From: an uncultured Lachnospiraceae bacterium
Lineage (GTDB): Bacteria > Bacillota > Clostridia > Lachnospirales > Lachnospiraceae
NCBI GenBank assembly: GCA_910589635.1
Contig: CAJUTD010000001.1
Location: 1-64,000, forward strand
DNA length: 64,000 nucleotides
Direction of reading: 5' to 3'
Positions 8,856-18,094 of the stretch are shown piece by piece (positions within the stretch are counted from its first letter, which is position 1; each line of letters begins with the position of its first letter). Both the position numbers and the translations under genes were made by a program. A model generated the notes under the pieces. It searched no databases. It saw only the letters and a list, made by a program, of their open reading frames with translations, and was not told the DNA's origin.

Positions 8856-8884
8856 ATTATATTATAATGCGTACGCACCATCAA
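8856..8884 (-). promoter_or_regulatory. Predicted sigma-A promoter of the cas operon with palindromic spacer
   Basis: Reading the minus strand, TTGATG (8884-8879) is separated by exactly 17 nt from TATAAT (8861-8856), giving a leader of about 70 nt before the cas3 start. The 17-nt spacer contains the perfect palindrome TGCGTACGCA (8868-8877), which could be an operator. Confidence 0.65.
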
Positions 8885-8899
8885 TCTCTTTATCAGCAT

Positions 8900-9315
8900 C
8901 AGAAGATACGACAAAGCAAAGACCGAGGGGTGGGATATCTTCTCGAGCTTTATTCTAACAATTTTTTGATGATAGACATCAAAGAATATGATATGATAGA
9001 TTTGCAACATATCATTCATGTGATTGTTGCGGAAGAAAATAGAAAAATAGTATCTTCCTGCGTCTGTGTTATCATTCCAAATCTGACTCACAATCAGCAG
9101 CCGTATGCTTTTATTGAAAATGTGATAACCGATGAAAAATACAGAAACAAAGGACTGGCAACACAGTGCCTGGATTATGCAAGAGAAATTGCTATAAAAA
9201 AAATTATTATAAAATGATGCTGCCCACAGGTTCTAAGAAGGAAAGCACACTGAATTTTTACAGAAAGGCAGGTTATAACAGTAATGACAAAACGGCATTT
9301 ATTCAATGGATATAG
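8900..9315 (+). pseudogene. GNAT-family N-acetyltransferase, frameshifted and lacking a clear start
   Basis: The reading frame gives GYLLELYSN, VAEENRKIVSSCVCVIIPNLTHNQQPYAFIENV and TDEKYRNKGLATQCLDYARE, which is the core of a common GNAT protein including the R/Q-x-x-G-x-G/A acetyl-CoA loop (RNKGLA). It then stops after a run of eight A at about 9195-9202. Adding one A restores the family C-terminus (YYKMMLPTGSKKESTLNFYRKAGYNS) through a stop at 9313-9315. The N-terminal part is shortened and no ATG with a ribosome site precedes it. It is a decayed gene at the edge of the cas operon; its former substrate is unknown. Confidence 0.8.
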
Positions 9316-10024
9316 TGTGGCAAAGGAAAAGCTCGATTTGTATGTTGCAATGCAGAACTTAAACCGGGAAACAATAACGTATGCTGCTGACATGATTCAA
9401 GTTGGAATGAAACTGCCAGACATCAAAGCATTGTGTGAAGATTATCTGCTAAAAAATGGAGCAGATTCCTTTTGGTATTGGGATGTTGGAGCATTTATTT
9501 TTGCCGGGGATGAAACGACGGTTTCCGTATCAGGTAAAGATTACATAGTAACAGATAGAGCCATACAAGAGAACGATATTATCACGATTGATTTAAGCCC
9601 CCAGAAGAATAATATTTGGGGAGATTATGCAAGAACACTTGTATTTGAAAATGGCGCATTATGTGATGAAACTGACAGCATCAAAAATGACGAGTGGCGA
9701 AACGGCTTGCAGATGGAAGAATATCTGCATAAAACATTAATTGATGTGGCAGCGCCGGATATGACATTTGAGGAATTATACTATTACATGAATGATTTGA
9801 TTGTGAAAAAAGGATTTCTTAACTTGGATTTTCTTGGTAACCTCGGTCATTCCATTGTAAAAAATAAAAATGACAGAATATATACTGAAAAAGGAAACTG
9901 CAAAAGATTATCAGATGTCGAAATGTTTACTTTTGAACCGCATATCAGCGTTACTGATTCCAAATATGGATATAAGAGGGAAGATATTTATTATTTTAAC
10001 AATGGCAGGCTGGTAAAATTATAA
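9284..10024 (+). CDS. M24-family (pita-bread) metallopeptidase-like protein
   Basis: The 246-residue protein matches the creatinase/aminopeptidase fold of the M24 family. Five positions that bind the two metal ions appear intact: Asp in TIDLSPQ, Asp in WGDYART, His in GNLGHSI, Glu in TFEPHIS and Glu in KREDIYYF. It lacks the N-terminal domain of full-length Xaa-Pro dipeptidases, so it is a stand-alone catalytic domain. Its start overlaps the end of the GNAT pseudogene. The flanks are decayed, and this is the only intact gene in the island. Peptidase activity is a family-based inference; its substrate cannot be told. Confidence 0.85.
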   Translation: MTKRHLFNGYSVAKEKLDLYVAMQNLNRETITYAADMIQVGMKLPDIKALCEDYLLKNGADSFWYWDVGAFIFAGDETTVSVSGKDYIVTDRAIQENDIITIDLSPQKNNIWGDYARTLVFENGALCDETDSIKNDEWRNGLQMEEYLHKTLIDVAAPDMTFEELYYYMNDLIVKKGFLNLDFLGNLGHSIVKNKNDRIYTEKGNCKRLSDVEMFTFEPHISVTDSKYGYKREDIYYFNNGRLVKL

Positions 10025-10208
10025 ACCGCACAAATATTGGGAAAGAAATCAATCTTTCCTTCTGACATTTGAAGAAGTTCAGGATATTACAGGGATACCA
10101 ATAGACCACTCTTTTCTAAGATACAAAAAGGAACTTATAGAATATGATTATCAAGTTGGAAAAATATCTATGAAAGAACAAACCGTTAGTTTCAATAAGA
10201 TTGATTAA
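10020..10208 (+). pseudogene. Fragment of a small hypothetical protein
   Basis: In one frame the DNA reads YWERNQSFLLTFEEVQDI then TGIPIDHSFLRYKKELIEYD and YQVGKISMKEQTVSFNKID before a stop. The LTFEE...GIPIDHSFL...YKKEL pattern resembles a small DUF domain (DUF7662-like from memory, unverified). No start codon precedes it: the frame passes through the stop of the M24 gene without an ATG. I regard it as a remnant. Confidence 0.4.
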
Positions 10209-10485
10209 CTTTTTCTGTGAAACACTATCTGTCCTATAATGATGGAATACCTTCAAAGCCGTTTTTCTATTCCGAAGAGGAAGATATTGAAACAGAAGTG
10301 AGAGTTTTCTGGACTTTGTGGAAGGCTTATGCGAAGACAGCATAGACGATTAGCTTTCAGTCTACAAATTTGCAATTGAAAGGTATGTTATACCACGCTG
10401 ATAAGCAATAAACGGTTGATGAAATTGTAGATTTAGCTATAAGAGGCGTTTAGAATAATATTTGTATCCCTGGTTCCTAATACCT
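10209..10485 (+). other. Decayed intergenic DNA with short coding-like fragments
   Basis: A stretch encoding YLSYNDGIPSKPFFYSEEED and continuing to a TAG near 10346 has coding character but no start, and the sequence after it holds only short open fragments. I see no intact gene. It continues the decay pattern of the neighbouring remnants. Confidence 0.35.
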
Positions 10486-10487
10486 AA

Positions 10488-10525
10488 GAATCCCCAAACT
10501 GTATGGCAATTCGGTTTGGGGATTC
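10488..10525. terminator. Perfect 12-bp inverted repeat, possible terminator
   Basis: GAATCCCCAAAC (10488-10499) and GTTTGGGGATTC (10514-10525) form a perfect stem with a 14-nt loop. No long T-run follows on either strand, so factor-independent termination is only possible, not shown. It sits between the decayed island and the sporulation genes. Confidence 0.5.
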
Positions 10526-10589
10526 AATTCTTCGTCAACGTGGACTTTTCATTTCTTTTTGCCTAATGGCATTATAGCATATATTGTCT

Positions 10590-10629
10590 GCCCGGCGGCC
10601 TGAATAATAGAGTCCAGCGAGGCAAGCGC
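10590..10629 (-). pseudogene. 40-bp relic of cas3 (helicase motif VI region)
   Basis: This stretch matches cas3 positions 7124-7163 at 38 of 40 bases. In the cas3 frame it encodes ALASLDSIIQAAG, the helicase motif VI region. The differences are one silent change and one Pro-to-Ser change. The matching sequence ends abruptly on both sides. It shows that a second, slightly diverged cas3 copy or a duplicated segment once lay here. Confidence 0.8.
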
Positions 10630-10639
10630 CTGTATACTA

Positions 10640-10843
10640 TCAACAGAAATTCTGCTCCAGCCCTCTCACAATCTGGTGCATCTCCGATTTGGTGGTAACA
10701 TTCCTTGCCGCCTCTACCACCTGGCGTTTTTCCGCATCGTTCAATTTGGCATACGCATCCATCGCTTTGGGATTTGCCCCAAGCTGGAAGCTTAATCCCA
10801 TAGGCATATCATAACTGTTACTTGCTTTTCCATCCATACGCAA
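10640..10843 (-). CDS. Small hypothetical protein downstream of spoVAC
   Basis: The 67-residue protein is MRMDGKASNSYDMPMGLSFQ followed by a short helical region rich in Ala, Lys and Glu (AMDAYAKLNDAEKRQVVEAA) and ending EQNFC. It has no membrane segment. It starts 9 nt after the spoVAC stop with an AGGG-type ribosome site, so it probably belongs to the same transcript. I recognise the style of small Lachnospiraceae proteins with an MPMGL motif and a C-terminal helix pair but cannot assign a function. Confidence 0.7.
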   Translation of the reverse strand: MRMDGKASNSYDMPMGLSFQLGANPKAMDAYAKLNDAEKRQVVEAARNVTTKSEMHQIVRGLEQNFC

Positions 10844-10852
10844 TCCCTCTTT

Positions 10853-11335
10853 CTAATATATTCCCATCAGTTTCAATATCCAGTAAATCAGCCCCAACAG
10901 CCAGCTCGTGAAAATCCCATAGAGAATGACCGGCCCGGCAATCGTAAAAATCTTACAGCCGATACCGAATACCTGCCCTTCTTTCTGAAATTCGATGGCT
11001 GGAGCCGCCACAGAATTGGCAAACCCAGTGATAGGCACCAGCGCGCCCGCACCGCCCCAATTGGCGATGGCAGGATAGATATTGAGCCCGGTGAGCAGTA
11101 CGCTCGTCAATACTAATATCATACTGCACCAGCCCCCGGCTGTCTCTTTATCCAGCCCGAAATTGTTTGTCGCCATATTTAAAATGAACTGTCCGAGCGT
11201 GCAGATAATCCCGCCCACTACGAATGCCTTCGCCATATTCGCCGGCAGGGAATGGGTCGGCGTCACCTGTTTGACATATTCGTTATATTCCTGATTCTTT
11301 TTTTCCTTCTGCTCCATGGTCTGCTGCTCTTCCAT
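10853..11335 (-). CDS. spoVAC: Stage V sporulation protein AC (SpoVAC)
   Basis: SpoVAC is a membrane protein of the SpoVA channel that moves Ca-dipicolinate into the forespore and out at germination. The 160-residue protein has a charged N-terminus with a conserved EYVKQVTPTHS stretch, then several hydrophobic helices with the GGAGALVPITGFANSVAAPA motif typical of SpoVAC. It follows spoVAB after 40 nt. spoVAD and spoVAE, which normally come next, are absent; a small unknown gene and CRISPR-associated debris follow instead. Confidence 0.95.
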   Translation of the reverse strand: MEEQQTMEQKEKKNQEYNEYVKQVTPTHSLPANMAKAFVVGGIICTLGQFILNMATNNFGLDKETAGGWCSMILVLTSVLLTGLNIYPAIANWGGAGALVPITGFANSVAAPAIEFQKEGQVFGIGCKIFTIAGPVILYGIFTSWLLGLIYWILKLMGIY

Positions 11336-11375
11336 AATGTTTTCCTCTCTTTTCCTTTAGATTTTAGGCTGCCGA

Positions 11376-11801
11376 TTACATTTTATGCATATGGTTGGCG
11401 TAGAAATAAAATGCGCCCGCCATCTTGCCCAACGCCATAAACAACATAATCCAACTCAGCCCTTCCTTAATACCAAAACGGCGAAACATAATGGGAAAGG
11501 TGTTGAGGATTTCTGCAAGCGCGATAGCCAGACAGCCGACAAAAACGCCCGCCGACAAACCAAACAGCATCACCAGCCAAATCCCCAAATGCAGATGGAT
11601 ATGAAACAGTGCAAAAATATTACCAAACACACCGCCCAAGATAACTGCATTTTCGTAGAGCACGATATCCGTCGCCGTCCGGCTCTTACCGATGATCCTT
11701 GGCACCACTCCCACGGTGATGATAAAGCTGAACACACCGGCGGAAACTGCTGTGCCGCTCGCCAGCCCGATAAACCCTAAAAAAATTTCTTTCATCCACA
11801 T
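11376..11801 (-). CDS. spoVAB: Stage V sporulation protein AB (SpoVAB)
   Basis: SpoVAB is a small integral membrane protein of the spoVA operon, produced in the forespore. The sequence GFIGLASGTAVSAGVFSFI, VGVVPRI and later hydrophobic helices match the family over its whole length. I choose the start at MWMKEIFLG, 141 residues, because AAGGAG lies 8 nt upstream; an earlier in-frame start would add residues with no counterpart in the family. It is 36 nt from spoVAA and precedes spoVAC. Confidence 0.93.
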   Translation of the reverse strand: MWMKEIFLGFIGLASGTAVSAGVFSFIITVGVVPRIIGKSRTATDIVLYENAVILGGVFGNIFALFHIHLHLGIWLVMLFGLSAGVFVGCLAIALAEILNTFPIMFRRFGIKEGLSWIMLFMALGKMAGAFYFYANHMHKM

Positions 11802-11837
11802 TTTTCCGGCTCCTTTTTGCACCTTGAACAAACTAAC

Positions 11838-12479
11838 TTATTCCACATCATTGCTCGAGCCTTTACGCCCGCAGTTTTCAATGAATGTGGTATCTACATC
11901 TTTTTCATAGGTACGCATTTCCACCTGGATCGGCGTGGGGTCCGGCGTAATTTTCTTGTGCCCGACGTGGTTGAAAAATACTGTGATTCCCAGAAACAGT
12001 CCAATCGAATAACAGATTTCGAGAACTGTAAAACCATTCGATTCCGTTCCCATGACCTGCTTATAAAAGTCTGCGAAAACCTCTCCCACGCCCACATCAT
12101 TGTTAAAAGTCATTATGGTAAATGCCGAACCAAAGAAAATCAAAACACAGAGCACGGCCGTCTTTAGATACAGCAGCCATTTGGATTCCTCCTTGGGCAC
12201 ATACTCAATCACGAAATCTTTCTCGCCAATATTCTGGATTTCCACACTGGGAAATTCCTTGCCTATTAACTCAATCACTTTCAGGACCGAAAACACCTGC
12301 ATCTGTGTTTTTTTCTTGCTTTGATTCGCAGGCGTATGAAAGTTATATACTTTCATCTGCTTCATCTTATTGACTAAAGGACGGTTCGTGCAGGTGAGCT
12401 TGGCGATATCCTTTAAGACTACGGACGGTTCCGTCACTTTTACATTCTGCTCTATTTTCAGATATACAACATCTGCCAT
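11838..12479 (-). CDS. spoVAA: Stage V sporulation protein AA (SpoVAA)
   Basis: SpoVAA has a soluble N-terminal region and two C-terminal membrane helices and takes part in SpoVA assembly. The 213-residue protein starts MADVVYLKIEQNVKVTEP, the family signature, and contains helices around residues 105-125 and 152-172. It begins 2 nt after the stop of the small membrane gene upstream, so the two are translationally close. It is usually the first gene of the spoVA operon; here it is second. Confidence 0.93.
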   Translation of the reverse strand: MADVVYLKIEQNVKVTEPSVVLKDIAKLTCTNRPLVNKMKQMKVYNFHTPANQSKKKTQMQVFSVLKVIELIGKEFPSVEIQNIGEKDFVIEYVPKEESKWLLYLKTAVLCVLIFFGSAFTIMTFNNDVGVGEVFADFYKQVMGTESNGFTVLEICYSIGLFLGITVFFNHVGHKKITPDPTPIQVEMRTYEKDVDTTFIENCGRKGSSNDVE

Positions 12480-12481
12480 TT

Positions 12482-12709
12482 TTACGCCACCGCCTTCTCC
12501 TGTCCCTGGTACTGACAGCTTGATAAATGATCCTGCCGTGCTTCATCGCAACCGACAGGCAGTTCTTCCTTATACTCTTCCTTGACAAGAGTTCCCTCGG
12601 TCACATTGACCTGGCTTTCCACATAATTCACATAATAAAATATGCCTCCGATAATTGTGAGTATCACAACTACCAGAAGGCATATCCGATAAATCGTACT
12701 ATGGCTCAT
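12482..12709 (-). CDS. Small membrane protein leading the spoVA operon
   Basis: The 75-residue protein has one strong N-terminal membrane helix (ICLLVVVILTIIGGIFYYV) followed by a polar tail with two cysteines. GGAAGTGA precedes the ATG. A sigma-G-like promoter lies just upstream, so it is probably made in the forespore together with SpoVAA-AB-AC. I know no spoVA gene of this type in Bacillus. The function is unknown. Confidence 0.75.
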   Translation of the reverse strand: MSHSTIYRICLLVVVILTIIGGIFYYVNYVESQVNVTEGTLVKEEYKEELPVGCDEARQDHLSSCQYQGQEKAVA

Positions 12710-12738
12710 ATACTCACTTCCTTTTCCATCTTTGGAAG

Positions 12739-12769
12739 TAGTATGCCATAATAGTAAAAATTTTATTCT
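12739..12769 (-). promoter_or_regulatory. Predicted sigma-G promoter of the spoVA operon
   Basis: On the minus strand AGAATA (12769-12764) and CATACTA (12745-12739) are 18 nt apart. The known sigma-G consensus is close to TGAATA, 17-18 nt, CATACTA; the -10 is a perfect match and the -35 matches five of six. The predicted transcript would start about 20-25 nt before the small membrane gene, leaving room for its ribosome site. SpoVA operons are known members of the sigma-G regulon, which supports the call. Confidence 0.75.
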
Positions 12770-12781
12770 TTCCTTTCACGA

Positions 12782-15700
12782 TTACTTTATCGCAATTACT
12801 TTTACGCTCTTTTTCTGTCCTTTTCCTTTGAGCTTCTTTTTGTAAGATTTCAATTTTGCTTTCGGCACGCGCACGGAGGCTTTGGCGTTGATTTTCTGCA
12901 AAGCATTTTTGCCGACCTTTGTAAGCTTCGTGCTCCGTATCGTTAGCTTTTTCAATTTCTTACAATTATAGAACGCCTTGCTGCCAATCTCAGTCACATT
13001 GGCCTTTATCTCGGCGCTGGTGACCTTGCCACAGCTCTTAAATGCATTGCCTCCGATGGCCGTCACATTGAATTTCTTACCGCCAATCGTAACGGAAGAG
13101 GCAACTGTAATCTTTTTGAGCTTCTTGCGCACAGAACTGCTCTTTATGCCTGTGAGCGTGACGCTGCCCTTGCCGTTTGTCTTGGCATTTGTGATACGGT
13201 ATTTGTAATTACCAACTGTATATACGGCATTCTTCTTGACTGTAATGGCAAATGTCCTGGTGACTGTACCCGTATACTTCCCTTTCCCTTTGATGGTTGC
13301 TTTCGCCGTACCAATCTTTGTATTACTGCTATACGCCACCGTGTAATCTTTATTTTTCACAAGCGATTTTCCCTGATATTTCACGCTCACACCAGGCGTT
13401 TTCTTCTTTCCATTGTAATACTGTTTGGAAATGCTGCCAATCTGGCAAGATGAGAGCGCGATTTTGTCGTTCTTATGATTGCCGTCGCCTGTATTACCTC
13501 CGCTGCCGTCACCTGTATTGCTTCCTCCGTATTCCTTGTCAGGCGCGGCAGTGACCTTCCCACCGCTGACTGTGAAATCATATCCGCCGGACGCTAACGT
13601 AAACTCTGCTGCCCCCTGCCCATTGTGCTCCGTCATACCTTTGAATGTAACGCCGGAAACATTAGGTATTTGCCCCATATCCATATGATCCACGGGAAGA
13701 TACAAAGTCGCTGTCGTATTTGCCGGAACTGTCGCATGGTAAGATGCAAGTTTTCCTTCTTCACTCTTCCAGGATGACGTGATTCTTCCATATACGGAGT
13801 CGTAGGAGGCGTCCACATGGTTAATCCGCTCCTCATCATTGTACTTGCTACCCGTATCAAGCGTCGGCTGCAAAATGATATGCTTAAATCCCGGTTCCTG
13901 CAAATCGGAACTGATACCAACCATGTAACGGTACATCCATTCCACCACCGAGCCATACGCATAATGGTTGAAGGAATTCATCTCACTGTCGCCAAACCCA
14001 ATCCCCGGGGAATAAGAGTTCCAACGCTCCCATACCGTAGTCGCGCCCGCCTTCACTTCAAACAGCCAGGACGGCTGCCCATCCTGCAAAAGCAAATCAT
14101 AGGAGACCTGGGGATTGCCAATATCCGTCAGCACCGGAGCAATCACATTCGAGCCCAGGAATCCTACGGCAAGCGTATTCTTCCCTGCCTGCGCGCGGAT
14201 GCTGGACGGATCGGAATTTTCATTTTTAATATTTTCTATCAATAGCTTCTGCGCAGCAGCCCGCATTTCCTCGCTGTCATAGAATCCCAGCTTTAACATC
14301 CACAACAATGAAGTCTGTGAATTATTTTCCCAGACGCCGCCCTTTCCCGCGCTGTACATAAACTGGAAATTCTTATTCCCTTCTCCCGATTTAATTACCA
14401 GGTTACCATCCTCAAACGTCACATGCGTTTTGAGGAACGTCTGCTTAATATTGTCGAACTTCGCCTGGTATGCCGCCTGCTTTTCCTCATTGCCAAGAAT
14501 TTGGGCAATCTGCGCCATCAACTGATTCATATATCCATAATAGTAATCAAACATGACTTCAATGCTGGTGCCCTGGAAGGAGAGCCAGTCGCCGTAATTC
14601 CTGGCATTATTGGGAATCCAGGACTGGTTCGCGCCGCGCTCTTTGCCGGCGAGGAAGGTCATATAAGTGTCAAAATACTGCCAATTGTCCTCCAGGAAAC
14701 TTACATCCCCGGTCTGCTGATAAAGCGCCCAGGGTACGATAATCAACACATCGCTCCAGCCTGCCGCCCAATTACCGAAAAATTCATTCGTATCTACACA
14801 GTCTGCCACAGAACCTACATAACCATTCTTCTTGGTATTTTCATCAAAGATTTCCTGCATATCCTGCAAAAACGCATAGGAATCAAAATTGTACACGGCG
14901 GTCTGCGCAAAGGCCTGCGTATCTCCGGTCCAGGACAACCGCTCGTCCCTCTGGTTGCAGTCCGTGGGAGCCGTGTAATAATTACTGAGCTGCCCGAACA
15001 ATACATTATTGAAAAATTTATTGACGTTTGCATTGTTCGTCGTAATCTGCCCGGTCTGTTCTGATACCGAAGAAATGCCCTTGGAAGCCAGCCCATAAAT
15101 TACCATGTCGTCGCTGGCTGTAAACTCCACATACTGGTAGCCAAAGAAGGACATGCCCGGCTGGTACTCTTCCGTACCGTCCCCGGAAAATACATACGTC
15201 GCCTGGGAACGCGCATTTCTAAGGCTCTTTTGGTAAATGGAGCCTTTCGGTCCATCCGCCTGCGTGGCTCCCTTACCCACTTCACTTCCATCATTGAGCA
15301 TCTCCGCAAAACGCATCACCGCCCTGGTTCCGCAGGGAGCAGAAACCGCACGTTGGGCACGGCCGTCAGATTTTGCCCCATGTTTACCACCATGGTCTGC
15401 CCCTTCTTTAAGGTAATGCCATTTGCAAACATATCCGCCCCTTTATATTCTGCTATGGGATCAATCTCGCCGCCCTTATATTCCGATTGTGCTTTCGTTC
15501 CACTGTAGACAACTGCGGAAACAGGTTTTTGGTCAAACGCTCCTGTCATTCTTCCCGGAAGCCCGGTCTGTGCACGGATCACGCCTGGAAATGATGATGT
15601 GGACATACGCATCTTTTGTAAATCTCCCTGTTTCCTTACCATACCTTTATCTTCATTGGCAATTTCTGTCCAATCCGTTCCGTTTTCAGAGACAGACACC

Positions 15701-17751
15701 GTATAAGATTTCGGATAGTTGGCATAGATACCGCCCAGAATCGAATCCTTCTTACTGCGAGGGAAGATACGCAGGCTAGAAAATTCCACCGCCTCTGCAA
15801 AGTCAAACTCTATGACAAGCGGCTGGCTTAAATCGAGCGTCGATTTCATTCTGTCTAAAATATCGGTACTGTAACCTTTGTCCGAATCAGAACCATAATC
15901 TCCATCCGTTAGGTTCTGTGCCCGCCAGGTATCCCCAAACTCAAAAGGTTTATCCGTACTCACGGTTGGAACCACATCTCTCGCTACATTTTCCATACCG
16001 TTCCACAGCTCCAATTCCATAATCTGCAAACGGTTCTCCTTATCATTGTCATTTGCCTCATAGACTGCCGGCCCCACCTGGGACACACTGATTTTTACCT
16101 TTTTGGCCGTAATATTTCTGCCAAATTCCGTGTCATAATGTTCGGCTTCCACATCCGGGAAAAGCTCGGTATTGCGCAGGCTTTCCACCGTATAAACCGT
16201 ACCTTCAGCCTCCCCGTTTAAATCTACATCCGTCCAATCCGTTCCATTCTGCGAAACTTGAAGTGTATATTTCTTGGGATAATTGGGGCATTCGTTCCCG
16301 GACTTCGCTCTCACATTCGTTCTGGGATACAACCGTAACGATTCAAACGATTTCTCTTCGCCGAGATTAAAAGTAAAGGTAATGGGATTGTCCTTAAAAT
16401 TGAAAGAATCCACCGCATTTGCCCTCAGCACCTTGGAAGTATAGCCCTTGCCGCTGTTCACTCCCAAATCGCCGTCCGTTAAATAATCCGGGCTCCACAC
16501 ATCAGGAGCCGGCGAAGGAAGCCAGGCATCAGAAATATCCGGCACATTGCCCCTTACAATATTATTCTTCTCTCCATCCAAAAGCTCGAGTTCCATAATT
16601 TGCAGCAAATTTTCGCCGTTATTATCCGCCGGTCCTGACTCCTGCACCGAGAGCCGCACATAGGACGCTGTCTGTGGCGCAAATTCATTGACAATACAGG
16701 GGCTTGCCGTTTCGCACTCTTCCCCTCCGCTGCCCTGGGCATTTACCCACGCGCTGTCGTCATATCCCGCCTTCGTGTAGTCGCCAAGCTCTTTGGCAAA
16801 GATCGCATTATAATCTTCGCCATAATAGATGCCGCTGGCCGTGATGCCTCCGGCAAGCGTGCCTTTCCAGTCCGTCGTATTCGTCTTAATTGTGTTTGTA
16901 CTGCCATCCACATAGTCAATCATCAGAAGCGCCTTTACCGCCGGGCTGCTGACGTCTGTGTTACCCATTCCGTTGTACCAGCCGGCGCCCGCCGACACTG
17001 CCACTGCCGCGGACTTGGCGTCTTTGAGAAACGGCGTAACGTCATACGTCTGATAACCCAGGCTCACATTGCGGTTCCCATATCCCGGATTCATGTGATG
17101 ATAAATCAGTTTGCCGCTCTCATCCCATTCTCCCACACGGTTTCCATTTACATATGCCTCATAGGCTCCAAGCGCCGTAATATAAAGCCTTGCTTTGCGG
17201 ATTTCTTTTTGTTCCAGCGGTTTCTCTGTACGAAATATCGGCGCTAAACGGCTTCTATTCATACAAATAAATTCCGCATCCCTCCACTCCTGCACATTGC
17301 TCACACCAGTCTCAAATGACGATTCCGCAGTGTAGACCTGCCCTGCCTGATCCCAGACTGTGACCTCCCACCGGTAAGTTCCCCTCTCTGAAATCGTCCC
17401 GCCACAGGCAATACCGGTTGACTTATCACTCTCCACCTTACCGCTGTCCCAAACCTGGGCGCCATCCTCCGCAAATACCTTAACCTGATATGAGGACTGC
17501 CTGGCGCCAATCACGTTGGAATCCATCTGCCATCCGAACCGGATTCCCGCCGCCTCAATTCCCAATGGATTGGTCTGGTAATTCGTTGTCAGACCCGTAA
17601 TACTTGTCTTTGCCGCCGCACCCCGCTGCGTTGCCTCCACTGCCGCGTTCTGCTGTATGCTTCCCGCAGCCTGCACTGGTGAAACAGGAAACGCCGTAAA
17701 CGCCACGCAGCCTGCAAGAACTACTGCAAGAATCTTTGCTCTTGTTCTCAT
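12782..17751 (-). pseudogene. Secreted GH78 alpha-L-rhamnosidase, interrupted by one frameshift
   Basis: Two overlapping frames together make one GH78 protein of about 1,650 residues. The first (stop near 15316) begins with a signal peptide (MRTRAKILAVVLAG..., chosen over an ATG 21 nt upstream), Ig-like and N-terminal rhamnosidase domains, and two inserted discoidin-like modules, each with LQIMELEL and TDGD...SDKGY or similar. The second holds MRFAEMLNDGS, the (alpha/alpha)6 catalytic core with NQRDERLSWTGD, a C-terminal beta domain, a Gly/Asn linker, an Ig-like repeat and a BspA-type leucine-rich tail. The break is a missing base in CCAGGGCGGTGATG; one extra G would give PGAVMRFAE. It may be a recent mutation or a sequence error. 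The enzyme would release L-rhamnose from pectin or plant glycosides at the cell surface. Confidence 0.9.
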
Positions 17752-17886
17752 TTCATGCACTTCCCTTCCCATAAATATATTTTAACATATATAATTATTA
17801 TAATTTGTAACCCCAGGGCTGTCACTGTTGATAGGTACTTGCTTTATATGACCTTTGGGGATTATAATGTTAATAAGTTTTCATCC

Positions 17887-18012
17887 GTTCAAAAGGTTTC
17901 CATAGCGAAGCAATGGAAACAACATGCACAAAAATTACTCTGGGAAGCTAGCTTCCCAAGATAATTTTTGTGCATTCTGTCTTTGCCGCATGAGCGGCAA
18001 GACCTTTTGAAC
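17887..18012. repeat. Cloverleaf-like inverted repeat element between rhamnosidase and AraC genes
   Basis: An 11-bp closing stem GTTCAAAAGGT (17887-17897) with ACCTTTTGAAC (18002-18012) encloses three hairpins. These are TTTCCAT/ATGGAAA (17897-17919), a long one with ATGCACAAAAATTA (17924-17937) pairing to 17962-17975 around the palindrome TGGGAAGCTAGCTTCCCA (17941-17958), and TTGCCGC/GCGGCAA (17983-18000). All arms are perfect. The element has no coding capacity and lies in the divergent promoter region. Confidence 0.8.
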
Positions 18013-18094
18013 GAGTAAATATATGAACAGCTCCCTTTTCAACGAATGCAAACTTTATAACCAAATTGTAGCGCAAAACAGAAAGGATATCCAC

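Noticed and set aside
8726..8900. Upstream extension of the plus-strand GNAT frame with a hydrophobic stretch
   Set aside because: It is antisense to the 5' end of cas3 and to the cas promoter and has no counterpart in GNAT proteins; it is chance read-through.
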